This document shows, one piece after another, positions 34,084-40,467 of a stretch of DNA of 44,897 bases. Under the pieces are notes generated by a model. It searched no databases, was not told the DNA's origin, and saw only the letters and a program-made list of their open reading frames with translations. The stretch lies in contig NZ_BDQX01000394.1 in assembly GCF_003112455.1 (NCBI RefSeq), forward strand, positions 48,508-93,404, given 5' to 3'. Every line of letters starts with the position of its first letter. The first letter of the stretch is position 1. The DNA comes from Paenibacillus agaridevorans. GTDB taxonomy: Bacteria; Bacillota; Bacilli; Paenibacillales; Paenibacillaceae. The position numbers and the translations under genes are program-made.

Positions 34084-34502
34084 TTGACGCCCGCCTCCTG
34101 TTCCAACGCGCCCATCTTGGGAAGCCCCTGCTCGGATCGCCGCAGCCGCATCACCATCTCGAAGCGGAAAGCCAGCTTCCCTTCCGCGACCTCGTGACGC
34201 ATATTCGCCGTTCGATAACGCACGCCGCCCAAGTCCACTTGATCCAGCGCTTCGTACAATTGCTCCGCCACTCCGTGCAGTTCGGCCGCGCCGCCTCCTC
34301 CATCCGAATAATGGATGGCGAAGCCGAATGTTCGGCTGCACATGTTGCCAAGCATCGCCGTCTGCGACACGGCTGGCAGCTCGACCAGCAGTTGCATGGC
34401 ATCGACGCTGGCCGACATGTCGCCGATTACGTCGTATGCGGGGAGCTTGGCCGCCAGCATCGCGATCATGCCCGTCCTTACGCTATTGGCGGTTACAGCC
34501 AC
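34080..34502 (-). CDS. Tail terminator-like protein (XkdJ position)
   Basis: A 140-aa protein at the place of the tail terminator/completion protein. It begins VAVTANSVRTGMIAMLAAKL, has YDVIGDMSASVDAMQLLVEL, and ends with a beta-rich GGVRYRTANMRHEVAEGKLA, FRFEMVMRLRR. The start GTG at 34502 has AAAGGAGG 9 bp upstream. In a headless particle a terminator would cap the tail. First clear gene of the tail operon. Confidence 0.75.
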   Translation of the reverse strand: MAVTANSVRTGMIAMLAAKLPAYDVIGDMSASVDAMQLLVELPAVSQTAMLGNMCSRTFGFAIHYSDGGGGAAELHGVAEQLYEALDQVDLGGVRYRTANMRHEVAEGKLAFRFEMVMRLRRSEQGLPKMGALEQEAGVK

Positions 34503-34557
34503 CGCGCACCGCCTCCTTTGTGCCTGTCGTCCAATGGGATTCCGTATTGTGCAACAA
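34483..34557 (-). CDS. Possible 24-codon leader ORF of the tail operon
   Basis: A TTG at 34557 with a perfect AAAGGAGG 7 bp upstream opens a 24-codon frame (MLHNTESHWTTGTKEAVRGG, then CNRQ) that ends inside the tail terminator gene. The strong ribosome site has no other start to serve, so it may be a real leader peptide coupling translation, or a decayed gene. No protein-level support. Confidence 0.3.
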   Translation of the reverse strand: MLHNTESHWTTGTKEAVRGGCNRQ

Positions 34558-34588
34558 TTCCCAACCTCCTTTCTCTTACCTCGAAACA

Positions 34589-34602
34589 AGAACGTTAGTT
34601 CG
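34589..34602. promoter_or_regulatory. LexA/SOS-like box upstream of the tail operon
   Basis: On the minus strand CGAAC-TAAC-GTTCT matches the Firmicute SOS box CGAAC-N4-GTTCG in nine of ten fixed positions. It lies about 90 bp before the first tail gene, near where the operon promoter must be. Predicted by eye; no clear -10/-35 pair was found to anchor it. Confidence 0.45.
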
Positions 34603-34635
34603 CATTTCGACAACTAAATCTTATCACGGGAATCG

Positions 34636-34671
34636 CCCCGAGTGCTCCCCAAGTTACCCCCACTTTGCCCC
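34636..34671 (-). other. Four phased G-tracts, G-quadruplex-forming pattern
   Basis: On the minus (coding) strand: GGGG, 6 bases, GGGGG, 6 bases, GGGG, 7 bases, GGGG. This fits the canonical quadruplex pattern, and the tracts are also spaced about one helical turn apart. It lies between the transferase terminator and the tail operon. Confidence 0.6.
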
Positions 34672-34685
34672 TTAGGACCACGACA

Positions 34686-34727
34686 CAACAAAAAAGCCCC
34701 TTCAACGGACGGGTCCGCGAAGGAGCT
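34686..34727 (-). terminator. Terminator after the TagO/WecA-type transferase
   Basis: On the minus strand AGCTCCTTC with inner CGGAC pairs with GTCCG and GAAGGGGCT (one G-T pair), then TTTTTTG. It isolates the transferase and upstream activator transcript from the tail operon. Confidence 0.85.
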
Positions 34728-34751
34728 TACTTAAGAGAATATAAGTTCAAA

Positions 34752-35723
34752 CTATACTTGCACCAGCATCAAAATAATAGAAGATAAACCTAAGCATGTG
34801 CTTAGCAGCATGAGTACCATCAGCGCCTGCTTGTGATTGAGTCCCGCGCGCAGCAGTCGGTAGTGGGCTTGGCTGGCGTCCGCCTGGTACATCGGCTTGC
34901 CTTGCATAAACCGCTTGACGACAACGAACAGGTTGTCGAAGATCGGCACGCCAAGCGCCAGAATGGGGATGAATAACGACAAAACCGTTGCTTGCTTAAA
35001 CGCGCCGTCGAGCGCGATCACAGCCAGCAGGAAGCCCAGGAACGTCGCGCCGGCGTCTCCCATAAAAACTTTGGCGGGAGGTTTGTTATATTTGAGATAA
35101 GCTAGCGTAACCCCTACCAATATAATCGCCATAATGGCCGAATTGGACTGGCCCATCGTCAAAGCTACAATAAACAGCGTGGCGGCGGAGATGGCCGAAA
35201 GCCCTCCCGCCAGTCCGTCCAGCCCATCCGAGAAATTGATGACTGTCGTCACGCCGAAAATCCAGAGGATCGTCAGGACGAACTGCAGGATGACGGGCAA
35301 TACGATGTAGTCGCCGGAGAACGGATTATAGAATCCCGTGAACACGTTGCCGGAAACGTAGACAAGCACGGCCGCCGACAACTGTACGATCAACTTCGGC
35401 AGAGCCGGGAAATCCTTGCCCTTGGTCTTGTACCAATCGTCCAACGTTCCGATGGCCAGCAGCAAAATACCGCCTGCGAACAGCGCGCCGGTCTCCCATG
35501 TAATTTCTCTGGAGACAGCCAAATACGCGGCAAAAAATCCTATAAATATCGCATAACTCGCGGTTAGCGGAATGGGTTCCCGGTGCAGCTTGCGTTCGAC
35601 GTCCTTACGGGGCTTGTCCACAAAATCGAGCTTGAAGGCCAGCTTGCTGAAAGGCGGAATAAGAATATACACGACAAGAAAAGACAGCAGAAACGCTGCT
35701 AAATAAAGAATAACACTCACCAC
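34752..35723 (-). CDS. Undecaprenyl-phosphate GlcNAc-1-phosphate transferase (TagO/WecA type)
   Basis: Polytopic membrane enzyme, 323 aa, about ten helices. It transfers a sugar-1-phosphate from a UDP-sugar to undecaprenyl phosphate, the first step of wall teichoic acid or other wall glycan synthesis. Motifs: KPRKDVERKLHREPIP near the start, Asp pair in AIGTLDDWYKTKG, catalytic INFSDGLDGLAGG, VFMGDAGATFLGFLL, and a C-terminal ASQAHYRLLRAGLNHKQ histidine motif. WecA/TagO and MraY relatives share these; MraY is less likely because of length and the HREPIPLTAS segment. Unusually it lies inside the tail locus between activator and structural genes. Confidence 0.88.
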   Translation of the reverse strand: MVSVILYLAAFLLSFLVVYILIPPFSKLAFKLDFVDKPRKDVERKLHREPIPLTASYAIFIGFFAAYLAVSREITWETGALFAGGILLLAIGTLDDWYKTKGKDFPALPKLIVQLSAAVLVYVSGNVFTGFYNPFSGDYIVLPVILQFVLTILWIFGVTTVINFSDGLDGLAGGLSAISAATLFIVALTMGQSNSAIMAIILVGVTLAYLKYNKPPAKVFMGDAGATFLGFLLAVIALDGAFKQATVLSLFIPILALGVPIFDNLFVVVKRFMQGKPMYQADASQAHYRLLRAGLNHKQALMVLMLLSTCLGLSSIILMLVQV

Positions 35724-35802
35724 CGATAATAAATTGTTAATGCCATCCGTATTATACCTTTTTTCGGTGAATGCTGTCGACTTTTGCCGCAGCCCATCGC
35801 GT

Positions 35803-36288
35803 TCAAGCCTTTCCTTCCCACGCCAGCAGCCCCCAGAGCTTCAATGTACTTGCAACGGAAGAAACGCCGTCGTTTAAGCGTCGGTCCAGCGTTGAGCTTT
35901 TTTCGCCGCGTCTCATATAGTAGAGCGTCTCCGAATACGAGTGTCCCTTTAAATAACGAAGCGTGACCGCCTGCCGGGCCTCATCGTCCCGAATCATCCC
36001 AACCGCCCGCTCGATCGCTCCGCTGACCAACTCGCATTCCTCCGCCGCCAGCTTCTGATTATGCGCGACCTGGACGGCGTTGGCCGTCCGATTGCCGTAC
36101 AAATCCTCGCCGTCCAGTCTGCGCGTCCTTTCGCTCTCATATAGCGTCGTTTTAATCAATTCTTCATGCTCCTTGTAATCCTCCACGACCCTCTTTAGTT
36201 CCATATAATTGCGAAGCAAGCGCTGCGCCTGCTTCTTCTCATCCGTTGTAGGCTTGGCCAAATAAGTCATCGCGGTTTTTCCGTTCAT
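35803..36288 (-). CDS. ArpU/Xpf-type late gene activator
   Basis: A 161-aa regulator resembling ArpU-family phage transcription factors. The N-terminal part is helical (KKQAQRLLRNYMELKRVVED, YKEHEELIKTTLYESERTRR); the C-terminal part holds a sigma-region-4-like helix-turn-helix (AVTLRYLKGHSYSETLYYMR, then STLDRRLNDGVSSVASTL). In PBSX the sigma-like Xpf protein at this position switches on the structural genes. Its predicted promoter overlaps operator site 1, so the divergent XRE protein should repress it. AAGGGGGG precedes the start. Confidence 0.8.
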   Translation of the reverse strand: MNGKTAMTYLAKPTTDEKKQAQRLLRNYMELKRVVEDYKEHEELIKTTLYESERTRRLDGEDLYGNRTANAVQVAHNQKLAAEECELVSGAIERAVGMIRDDEARQAVTLRYLKGHSYSETLYYMRRGEKSSTLDRRLNDGVSSVASTLKLWGLLAWEGKA

Positions 36289-36314
36289 GTAGGTCCCCCC
36301 TTAAGGTAAAAAAC

Positions 36315-36342
36315 AATATAGACTCGAACACCAAAAGTACAA
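36315..36342 (-). promoter_or_regulatory. Predicted promoter of the activator gene
   Basis: On the minus strand TTGTAC (36342-36337) and TATATT (36320-36315) are 16 bp apart. The -35 box lies inside operator site 1. Confidence 0.55.
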
Positions 36343-36355
36343 GATACTTGTACTT
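36335..36355. promoter_or_regulatory. Operator site 1 (perfect 9-3-9 palindrome)
   Basis: AAGTACAAG-ATA-CTTGTACTT, a perfect inverted repeat centred at 36345, overlapping the -35 box of the activator promoter. Likely binding site of the divergent XRE repressor. Confidence 0.85.
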
Positions 36356-36397
36356 ATAGCTTTATGGTACGAACAAATGATCGCTAAGTCAATCAAA

Positions 36398-36418
36398 AAG
36401 TACAAGAATCTTGTTTTT
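36398..36418. promoter_or_regulatory. Operator site 2
   Basis: AAGTACAAG-AAT-CTTGTTTTT, centred at 36408, 63 bp from site 1. The left half is perfect; the right half diverges at its end, so it is probably weaker. Confidence 0.75.
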
Positions 36419-36420
36419 TA

Positions 36421-36448
36421 TTGCTTTTTCAGCTGCATCATGTACAAT
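36421..36448 (+). promoter_or_regulatory. Predicted promoter of the repressor gene
   Basis: TTGCTT (36421-36426) and TACAAT (36443-36448) are 16 bp apart. The -10 box lies inside operator site 3, which suggests autorepression. Confidence 0.55.
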
Positions 36449-36460
36449 ATACTTGTACTT
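36440..36460. promoter_or_regulatory. Operator site 3
   Basis: ATGTACAAT-ATA-CTTGTACTT, centred at 36450, 42 bp from site 2. It covers the -10 box of the repressor promoter. Confidence 0.8.
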
Positions 36461-36503
36461 TGTTTCCGCAAGATTTTTGTCATCCTAAGAAGGAGAGATC
36501 CCC

Positions 36504-36896
36504 TTGTTCAGAGCCGATCGGTTAACGGAACGCAGAAAGCTTCATAAACTAACGCAAGAGCAGCTCGCGCGACAAATTGACCTGACCAAGGCCGCGATCA
36601 GCAATTACGAGCAAGGGCGAAGCGTCCCGCCGCTAGAAACATTATCTTCGCTGGTGGACGCACTGCAGACAAATGCCGATTATTTGCTGGGACTTACGGA
36701 TGACCCCGAAGCGAAGACTCCCATCCAGTCCTCCCAGGAGGAGGGTTTGGCTCCTGTCTATCTCGCCTTTCTCGGCGGACCGCCGGAGGAAATGGACGAG
36801 GAGGAAGCGGAACACCTGAAGCGCGAGCTCGAGATGTTTCGCGCATTCAAAGAGAAGCGCCGCAAGGAAGGGCAACCTTACAACAACCAAGACTAG
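36504..36896 (+). CDS. xre: XRE-family repressor of the tail locus
   Basis: A 130-aa Cro/CI-type DNA-binding protein. The helix-turn-helix (about 6-60) reads LTERRKLHKLTQEQLARQID, then LTKAAISNYEQGRSVPPLET, then LSSLVDALQTNADYLLGLTD. The C-terminal half is acidic and helical (EEMDEEEAEHLKRELEMF), perhaps for oligomerisation or protease recognition. TTG start with AAGGAGAG upstream. Divergent from the ArpU-type activator across three palindromic operators, and followed by an ImmA-like protease, as in PBSX and ICEBs1-type switches. Confidence 0.92.
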   Translation: MFRADRLTERRKLHKLTQEQLARQIDLTKAAISNYEQGRSVPPLETLSSLVDALQTNADYLLGLTDDPEAKTPIQSSQEEGLAPVYLAFLGGPPEEMDEEEAEHLKRELEMFRAFKEKRRKEGQPYNNQD

Positions 36897-36902
36897 CATC
36901 AG

Positions 36903-36925
36903 AACCCCATGCGGGTTTTATTTTT
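36903..36925 (+). terminator. Short hairpin between repressor and protease genes
   Basis: AACCC, five-base loop, GGGTT, then TTATTTTTGG. A weak terminator or attenuator that would lower protease expression relative to repressor. Confidence 0.55.
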
Positions 36926-36969
36926 GGTCATACATACGAACATACATTCTTATAAGTAGGAGGAGCATT

Positions 36970-37608
36970 ATGGAAGAACTGGATTTCGAGCTGTATCGCC
37001 CGACGGATTTGGAGCTTTGGATCGGATCTGTCTATGAGAAGAACGGCATTCATTACCCGGGGGATCTGGATGATCTGGATCATATCGCCACGCTGTTCGG
37101 GTCACATCTCGCCTACACGCAGGGGAGTACAAAGGTAATCTTCGACGAAGAAGGGTTTTTCATGATTTTCCTGAATATTCACTTGGATCAGGCGGATCAG
37201 AGACTCGCGTTTTTTCACGAGCTTGCTCATCCGGCCCTTCATTCTGGGGATCAGCGCCAATTGCCGCCGGCTTTTGTCCATCTGCAAGAATCGCAAGCGG
37301 CGCACTTCCAGCTTTATAGCGCAATACCCTACCACATCCTGAAAGAGCTTGAGCATCTCAGGCACCAGCCTCACTTTCCCCGGTTGATCGCAGGCGCGTT
37401 CGGGGTGCCGCTCTCCTTCGCGGAGACCCGGCTGGAACGAATGGCGGCACGTATGCGACAGGAGCACTCGGACCGCAATCTGCGCGCCAAGCTGGCTTCG
37501 CTGTCGGCGAAAGTATGCGGCTACGATCATCCGGAAGCGGCAGAACGGCTTCTTGCACAGCTAGCCAGACAAACCGCGCGGAAGAAGCTGAAGAATACAG
37601 CGAGGTAA
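36970..37608 (+). CDS. immA: ImmA/IrrE-type metallopeptidase (anti-repressor)
   Basis: A 212-aa zinc peptidase. The metal site is HELAH (His83, Glu84, His87) in QRLAFFHELAHPALHSGDQ, with a further Glu107 in HLQESQAAHFQLYSAIP, the usual ImmA/IrrE arrangement (HExxH, then E-x-x-A-x-x-F). The C-terminal part (about 140-200) is helical and looks like a recognition segment. In ICEBs1, ImmA cleaves the adjacent XRE repressor after DNA damage; PBSX has a comparable gene (xkdA) beside its repressor. GGAGGAG precedes the ATG. Confidence 0.9.
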   Translation: MEELDFELYRPTDLELWIGSVYEKNGIHYPGDLDDLDHIATLFGSHLAYTQGSTKVIFDEEGFFMIFLNIHLDQADQRLAFFHELAHPALHSGDQRQLPPAFVHLQESQAAHFQLYSAIPYHILKELEHLRHQPHFPRLIAGAFGVPLSFAETRLERMAARMRQEHSDRNLRAKLASLSAKVCGYDHPEAAERLLAQLARQTARKKLKNTAR

Positions 37609-37623
37609 GATGGGCAGATATAG

Positions 37624-37774
37624 GGAGGGAAGTCTGGTGAATAGGGAAGTGACGATATAGGAGGGAGTCTTGTGAATAGGGATAGAAGTATAGCAGGGAT
37701 GTCTTGTGATTAGGGATAGAAGTATAGCAGGGATGTCTTGTGAACAGGGATAGACGGTATAGGGAGGGTCCTCT
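37624..37774. repeat. 34-bp tandem repeat upstream of a small gene
   Basis: About four to five copies of a purine-rich unit containing GCAGGGATGTCTTGTGA and TAGGGATAGAAGTATA. The two central copies (from about 37692 to 37759) are nearly identical with a 34-bp period; outer copies are diverged. The array runs up to the ribosome-site region of the gene at 37778. Confidence 0.8.
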
Positions 37775-37777
37775 GGA

Positions 37778-38176
37778 ATGGAGATTGGAAAGTTGCATGT
37801 ATTATATGAGAGAGACGGGGACTCCGGGCATCAGTTGCCAGTATGGGTTATGCTTACGGAGATGAGAGGAACGGATTGGGGGCAGACCTTATATATTCGG
37901 CTGGATGCGCCGTTTGAAGCTTATGCTTCCGATGTGTTGGATGCAGACACACTGGCCGTCGCCGTTCCGGATCACGTTTACGTGCGGCATAAGGATGATC
38001 CTGACGTGATCGGCATTCATATGCCTTCTTTGAGAACCTATGTAGAACGATATACTGCCCTGGCGGAATATCCCGTTCACTATACGGAAATGGACCGACT
38101 GCTGCTGCGCATATCCGATATTGAGGATATGCTGCAATATGATGTTCGGGTGCTGCTGCCATGGAACGAGATTTGA
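37778..38176 (+). CDS. Hypothetical protein at the right end of the tail locus
   Basis: A 132-aa soluble protein I do not recognise: MEIGKLHVLYERDGDSGHQL, then PVWVMLTEMRGTDWGQTLYI, VADHVYVRHKDD-like middle, and end ISDIEDMLQYDVRVLLPWNE. No signal peptide or membrane segment. The ribosome site is poorly defined: GGAGGG lies 13 bp before the ATG, in the last copy of the 34-bp repeat. It could be cargo of the tail locus or a host gene. Confidence 0.55.
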   Translation: MEIGKLHVLYERDGDSGHQLPVWVMLTEMRGTDWGQTLYIRLDAPFEAYASDVLDADTLAVAVPDHVYVRHKDDPDVIGIHMPSLRTYVERYTALAEYPVHYTEMDRLLLRISDIEDMLQYDVRVLLPWNEI

Positions 38177-38333
38177 CCGCCGACGTGTGAGCGAACACCG
38201 CGTGCCGCGATGGCACTGCGCTCCGGGGGGCGCGCGGCGGGAGGCGAGCGGTTCGGAGAGATGATCATCTCGTAGAAGGATCGCCCTAGTTGGGCTTGTC
38301 CGGAAGTAGGGCATCAGCTGAGCTATTGAAAAC

Positions 38334-38516
38334 AAAGGGAAAAACTCCCTCTAATTCGTTGGATTGTGGTTGCGAAGAAGAAACAGAGGGATTAGCTCCC
38401 TCTATTTCTTCTCAAAAAGCTGTAGAATCCAGGCTGATGGCAAATCAGAGGGCAGAAATCCCCTTATTTTTGCTTTTCTGCAGATTTGGGATGAAATAAG
38501 GGGAACTTTTCCCGCA
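38334..38516. repeat. Four GAGGG...CCCTC hairpin repeats
   Basis: Small hairpins AGGGA-AAAAC-TCCCT, AGAGGGA-TTAGC-TCCCTCT, AGGGC...CCCCTT and AAGGGG-AACT-TTTCCC begin at about 38336, 38387, 38449 and 38499, so they are spaced about 51, 62 and 50 bp. Flanks share GAAGAA/CTTCTC-like sequence. It looks like an intergenic repeat family. Confidence 0.6.
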
Positions 38517-38705
38517 ATTGGGTCAGGCCGTAACGTACGGCCAGCTCGTCCCTAAGAGCGTCACTCTACACACTTACACAAGCTTCTTGACGGAATCCTC
38601 GTCCCCCGCGCATTTTGCTAATAACCTCGACGTCCCCTTTCCTGCTAATGACTCATGTGATATAAAGCATGAGACACCCCAAGCACTGGCCCAACATTTA
38701 TCCGC

Positions 38706-38766
38706 TCTAACGGACAGAGATGTCATTACTTCAGGGATATCGTCGATTTTCGAATTCTAACGGACG
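38706..38766 (+). repeat. Second TCTAACGGACA pair, 50-bp spacing
   Basis: TCTAACGGACA at 38706-38716 and TCTAACGGACG at 38756-38766, start-to-start 50 bp, the same core and spacing as the copies at 5109-5295. Confidence 0.8.
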
Positions 38767-38981
38767 GCGCAAACTTTATATGCGTGCTGCACCACTCCAA
38801 GTAACCAGATTTGCCCCAATAAGGTTTCACACGAGACTGCGATTCATAGTGTGCAAAGCTGTAAATGGAGCTACAATGGATCATCGCCAGCCTGCAAACG
38901 GAAATGAGAGCTCTTATTTTGATCGTATTTATTTCCGGACAATTGCCCGCAGTTTCACCTATGCACAGTTAATCACCGTTA

Positions 38982-39962
38982 CTAAACCTGCCCCACCGAC
39001 TCGCCTTCCACCAGCGAGACGTAGATGCGCTCGTGCTCCGCGCCGCTGCCTTCGATCAGCCGGATGAGCTGCTCCGCGGCGACGGAGCCCCAGCGACGCT
39101 CGGAGTAGTCGATCGACGTCAGACGGGGCTGCAAAAAGTCGGCAATATCGATATGGTCGAAGCCCACCACATGAACATGCTCGCCTATGTGGTACGGCGT
39201 ATCCTTTAAGCCATGGTACATGCCGATCGCCATCTCGTCGTTCAGGCAAAAGACGCCGACCGGTCCGTCGTATTCGGACGCGATTCGCTTTGCCGCGGCG
39301 GTGCCGCTCGCTTTGTCAAAATTGCCTGGAAGCTCGCAGTAATCCAGCTCCGGATCGCCGCGCTCCACGGTCTGGCGCGCGGCCGCGAGACGTTGTTCCG
39401 AATCAAACGAGCCCTCGGGCCCCGTCAACGCGTACAGCTTCTTGTGCCCCTGGCGGATCAAATATTCCATCGCGAACGTCGCTCCGGCCTTATTGTCTAG
39501 CAAAACCTGCACGATGTTATTGTGGCTTAGCTCACGGTCGAGCACAACGAGCTTGTGCCCGCGGTTCGCATGCAGGATCAATTCCTCATCGGAGAATCGT
39601 TTGTCGAGGACGATCGCGCCGTCGAGCATGCCCTCCGGCAGCATGCGATGCGACTGCGTGCCGCTGCAGATGACAAGGTCATACCCGCGTTTGTTCAGTT
39701 CCTCCTTCATGCCCTGCAGCAGCTCGCCGTAAAAAGCTCCCTCAAAGGTCGTAAGAAACGCGCCGATGATTCGGGTTTCACGTTTCTTGAGCGTACGCGC
39801 AGCCGCGTTCGGCACATAATTTAATTCCTTGGCGACAGCCAATATTTTTTTGCTTGTTTCTTCCGTTACTTTCGAATTCCCGTTTAATGCATAGGATACG
39901 GTGGAAATCGAAACGCCTGCGTGTTTGGCAATATCCTTGATGCTTACCACAACATTCCCCAT
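38982..39962 (-). CDS. LacI-family transcriptional repressor
   Basis: A 326-aa sugar-responsive DNA-binding repressor. The N-terminal helix-turn-helix and hinge read VSIKDIAKHAGVSISTVSYA, LNGNSKVTEETSKKILAVAK, NYVPNAAARTLK. The effector domain has the usual LacI/PurR features (IIGAFLTTFEGAFYGELLQG, DGAIVLDKRF, VFCLNDEMAIGMYHGL, VVGFDHIDIADFLQPRLTSI, ERRWGSVAAEQLIRLI). The ATG at 39962 has AAGGGGG just before it. It is divergent from the ABC importer genes at 40468, and AAACGTTT palindromes lie between them, so it probably controls that importer. The effector is unknown. Confidence 0.95.
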   Translation of the reverse strand: MGNVVVSIKDIAKHAGVSISTVSYALNGNSKVTEETSKKILAVAKELNYVPNAAARTLKKRETRIIGAFLTTFEGAFYGELLQGMKEELNKRGYDLVICSGTQSHRMLPEGMLDGAIVLDKRFSDEELILHANRGHKLVVLDRELSHNNIVQVLLDNKAGATFAMEYLIRQGHKKLYALTGPEGSFDSEQRLAAARQTVERGDPELDYCELPGNFDKASGTAAAKRIASEYDGPVGVFCLNDEMAIGMYHGLKDTPYHIGEHVHVVGFDHIDIADFLQPRLTSIDYSERRWGSVAAEQLIRLIEGSGAEHERIYVSLVEGESVGQV

Positions 39963-40467
39963 CCCCCTTCTCTTGTTGTCGTTAAATATTATTGCGAAAC
40001 GTTTCAATTTCTTACTCTCCAACTTAAAAACCGTATTTTTCCGCGAAAGATATACGGTTGTTCGCTTCGCCCAATGCAAGTTAAACGTTTCAATTCATTT
40101 ATATTTCTTATTGTAAACGCATTCAACGTGGTCTTGTCAACAAAAAATTAGGGTTTACAATCAAAAAGAGTGATGATATATTCTAGGAGAAGCGTTTTCA
40201 TTCCAATGAAAGCGATTACCCAAAACGAATCCATGACTAATTTTCTGTTCCAACCGTTTTTTTATCCGAAATATAAACGTTTCGATGATGTACTGTGAAA
40301 ATGCTCATACGTGCTCCAACCCATTCTTGCAATGCTTCATAAAGGAGGTCCAAACGTATTGTCAGCCTTTTTATGAAAGGGTCTCCAACAGTAACCCCAT
40401 CCTTATTGAAAACGTTGCCAATCGGTCGACCGAACGGTTTCTATCCATGATCAAGGAGTTGGTAATC
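39963..40467. promoter_or_regulatory. Divergent control region with AAACGTTT operators and cre-like sites
   Basis: Three AAACGTTT palindromes lie at 39997-40004 (within GAAACGTTTC), 40083-40090 and 40275-40282, each of the LacI/GalR operator type. Two cre-like sites lie at 40112-40125 (TGTAAACGCATTCA) and about 40189-40203 (AGAAGCGTTTTCATT). The latter overlaps the expected transcript start of the promoter at 40154-40182. The interval has no convincing gene, although a frame is open from 40285. Confidence 0.6.
40154..40182 (+). promoter_or_regulatory. Predicted promoter of the importer operon
   Basis: TTTACA (40154-40159) and TATATT (40177-40182) are 17 bp apart, an optimal sigma-A spacing. 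A cre-like sequence begins a few bases past the -10 box, a repressing position. The untranslated leader would be about 275 bases. Confidence 0.65.

Larger units (their letters stand above)
38177..38981. other. Gene-free interval with repeats and a palindrome
   Basis: No credible gene in about 800 bp. It contains a GC-rich patch (38180-38256), a perfect palindrome GAGATGATCATCTC (38258-38271), four small hairpin repeats (38334-38516) and a TCTAACGGACA pair (38706-38766). The stretch 38767-38981 shows nothing I can name. Confidence 0.65.

Noticed and set aside
36288..36503. SOS box in the repressor-activator interval
   Set aside because: CGAAC-containing stretches occur (CGAACACC, CGAACAAA) but lack the matching GTTCG half; the palindromes there are of a different type.
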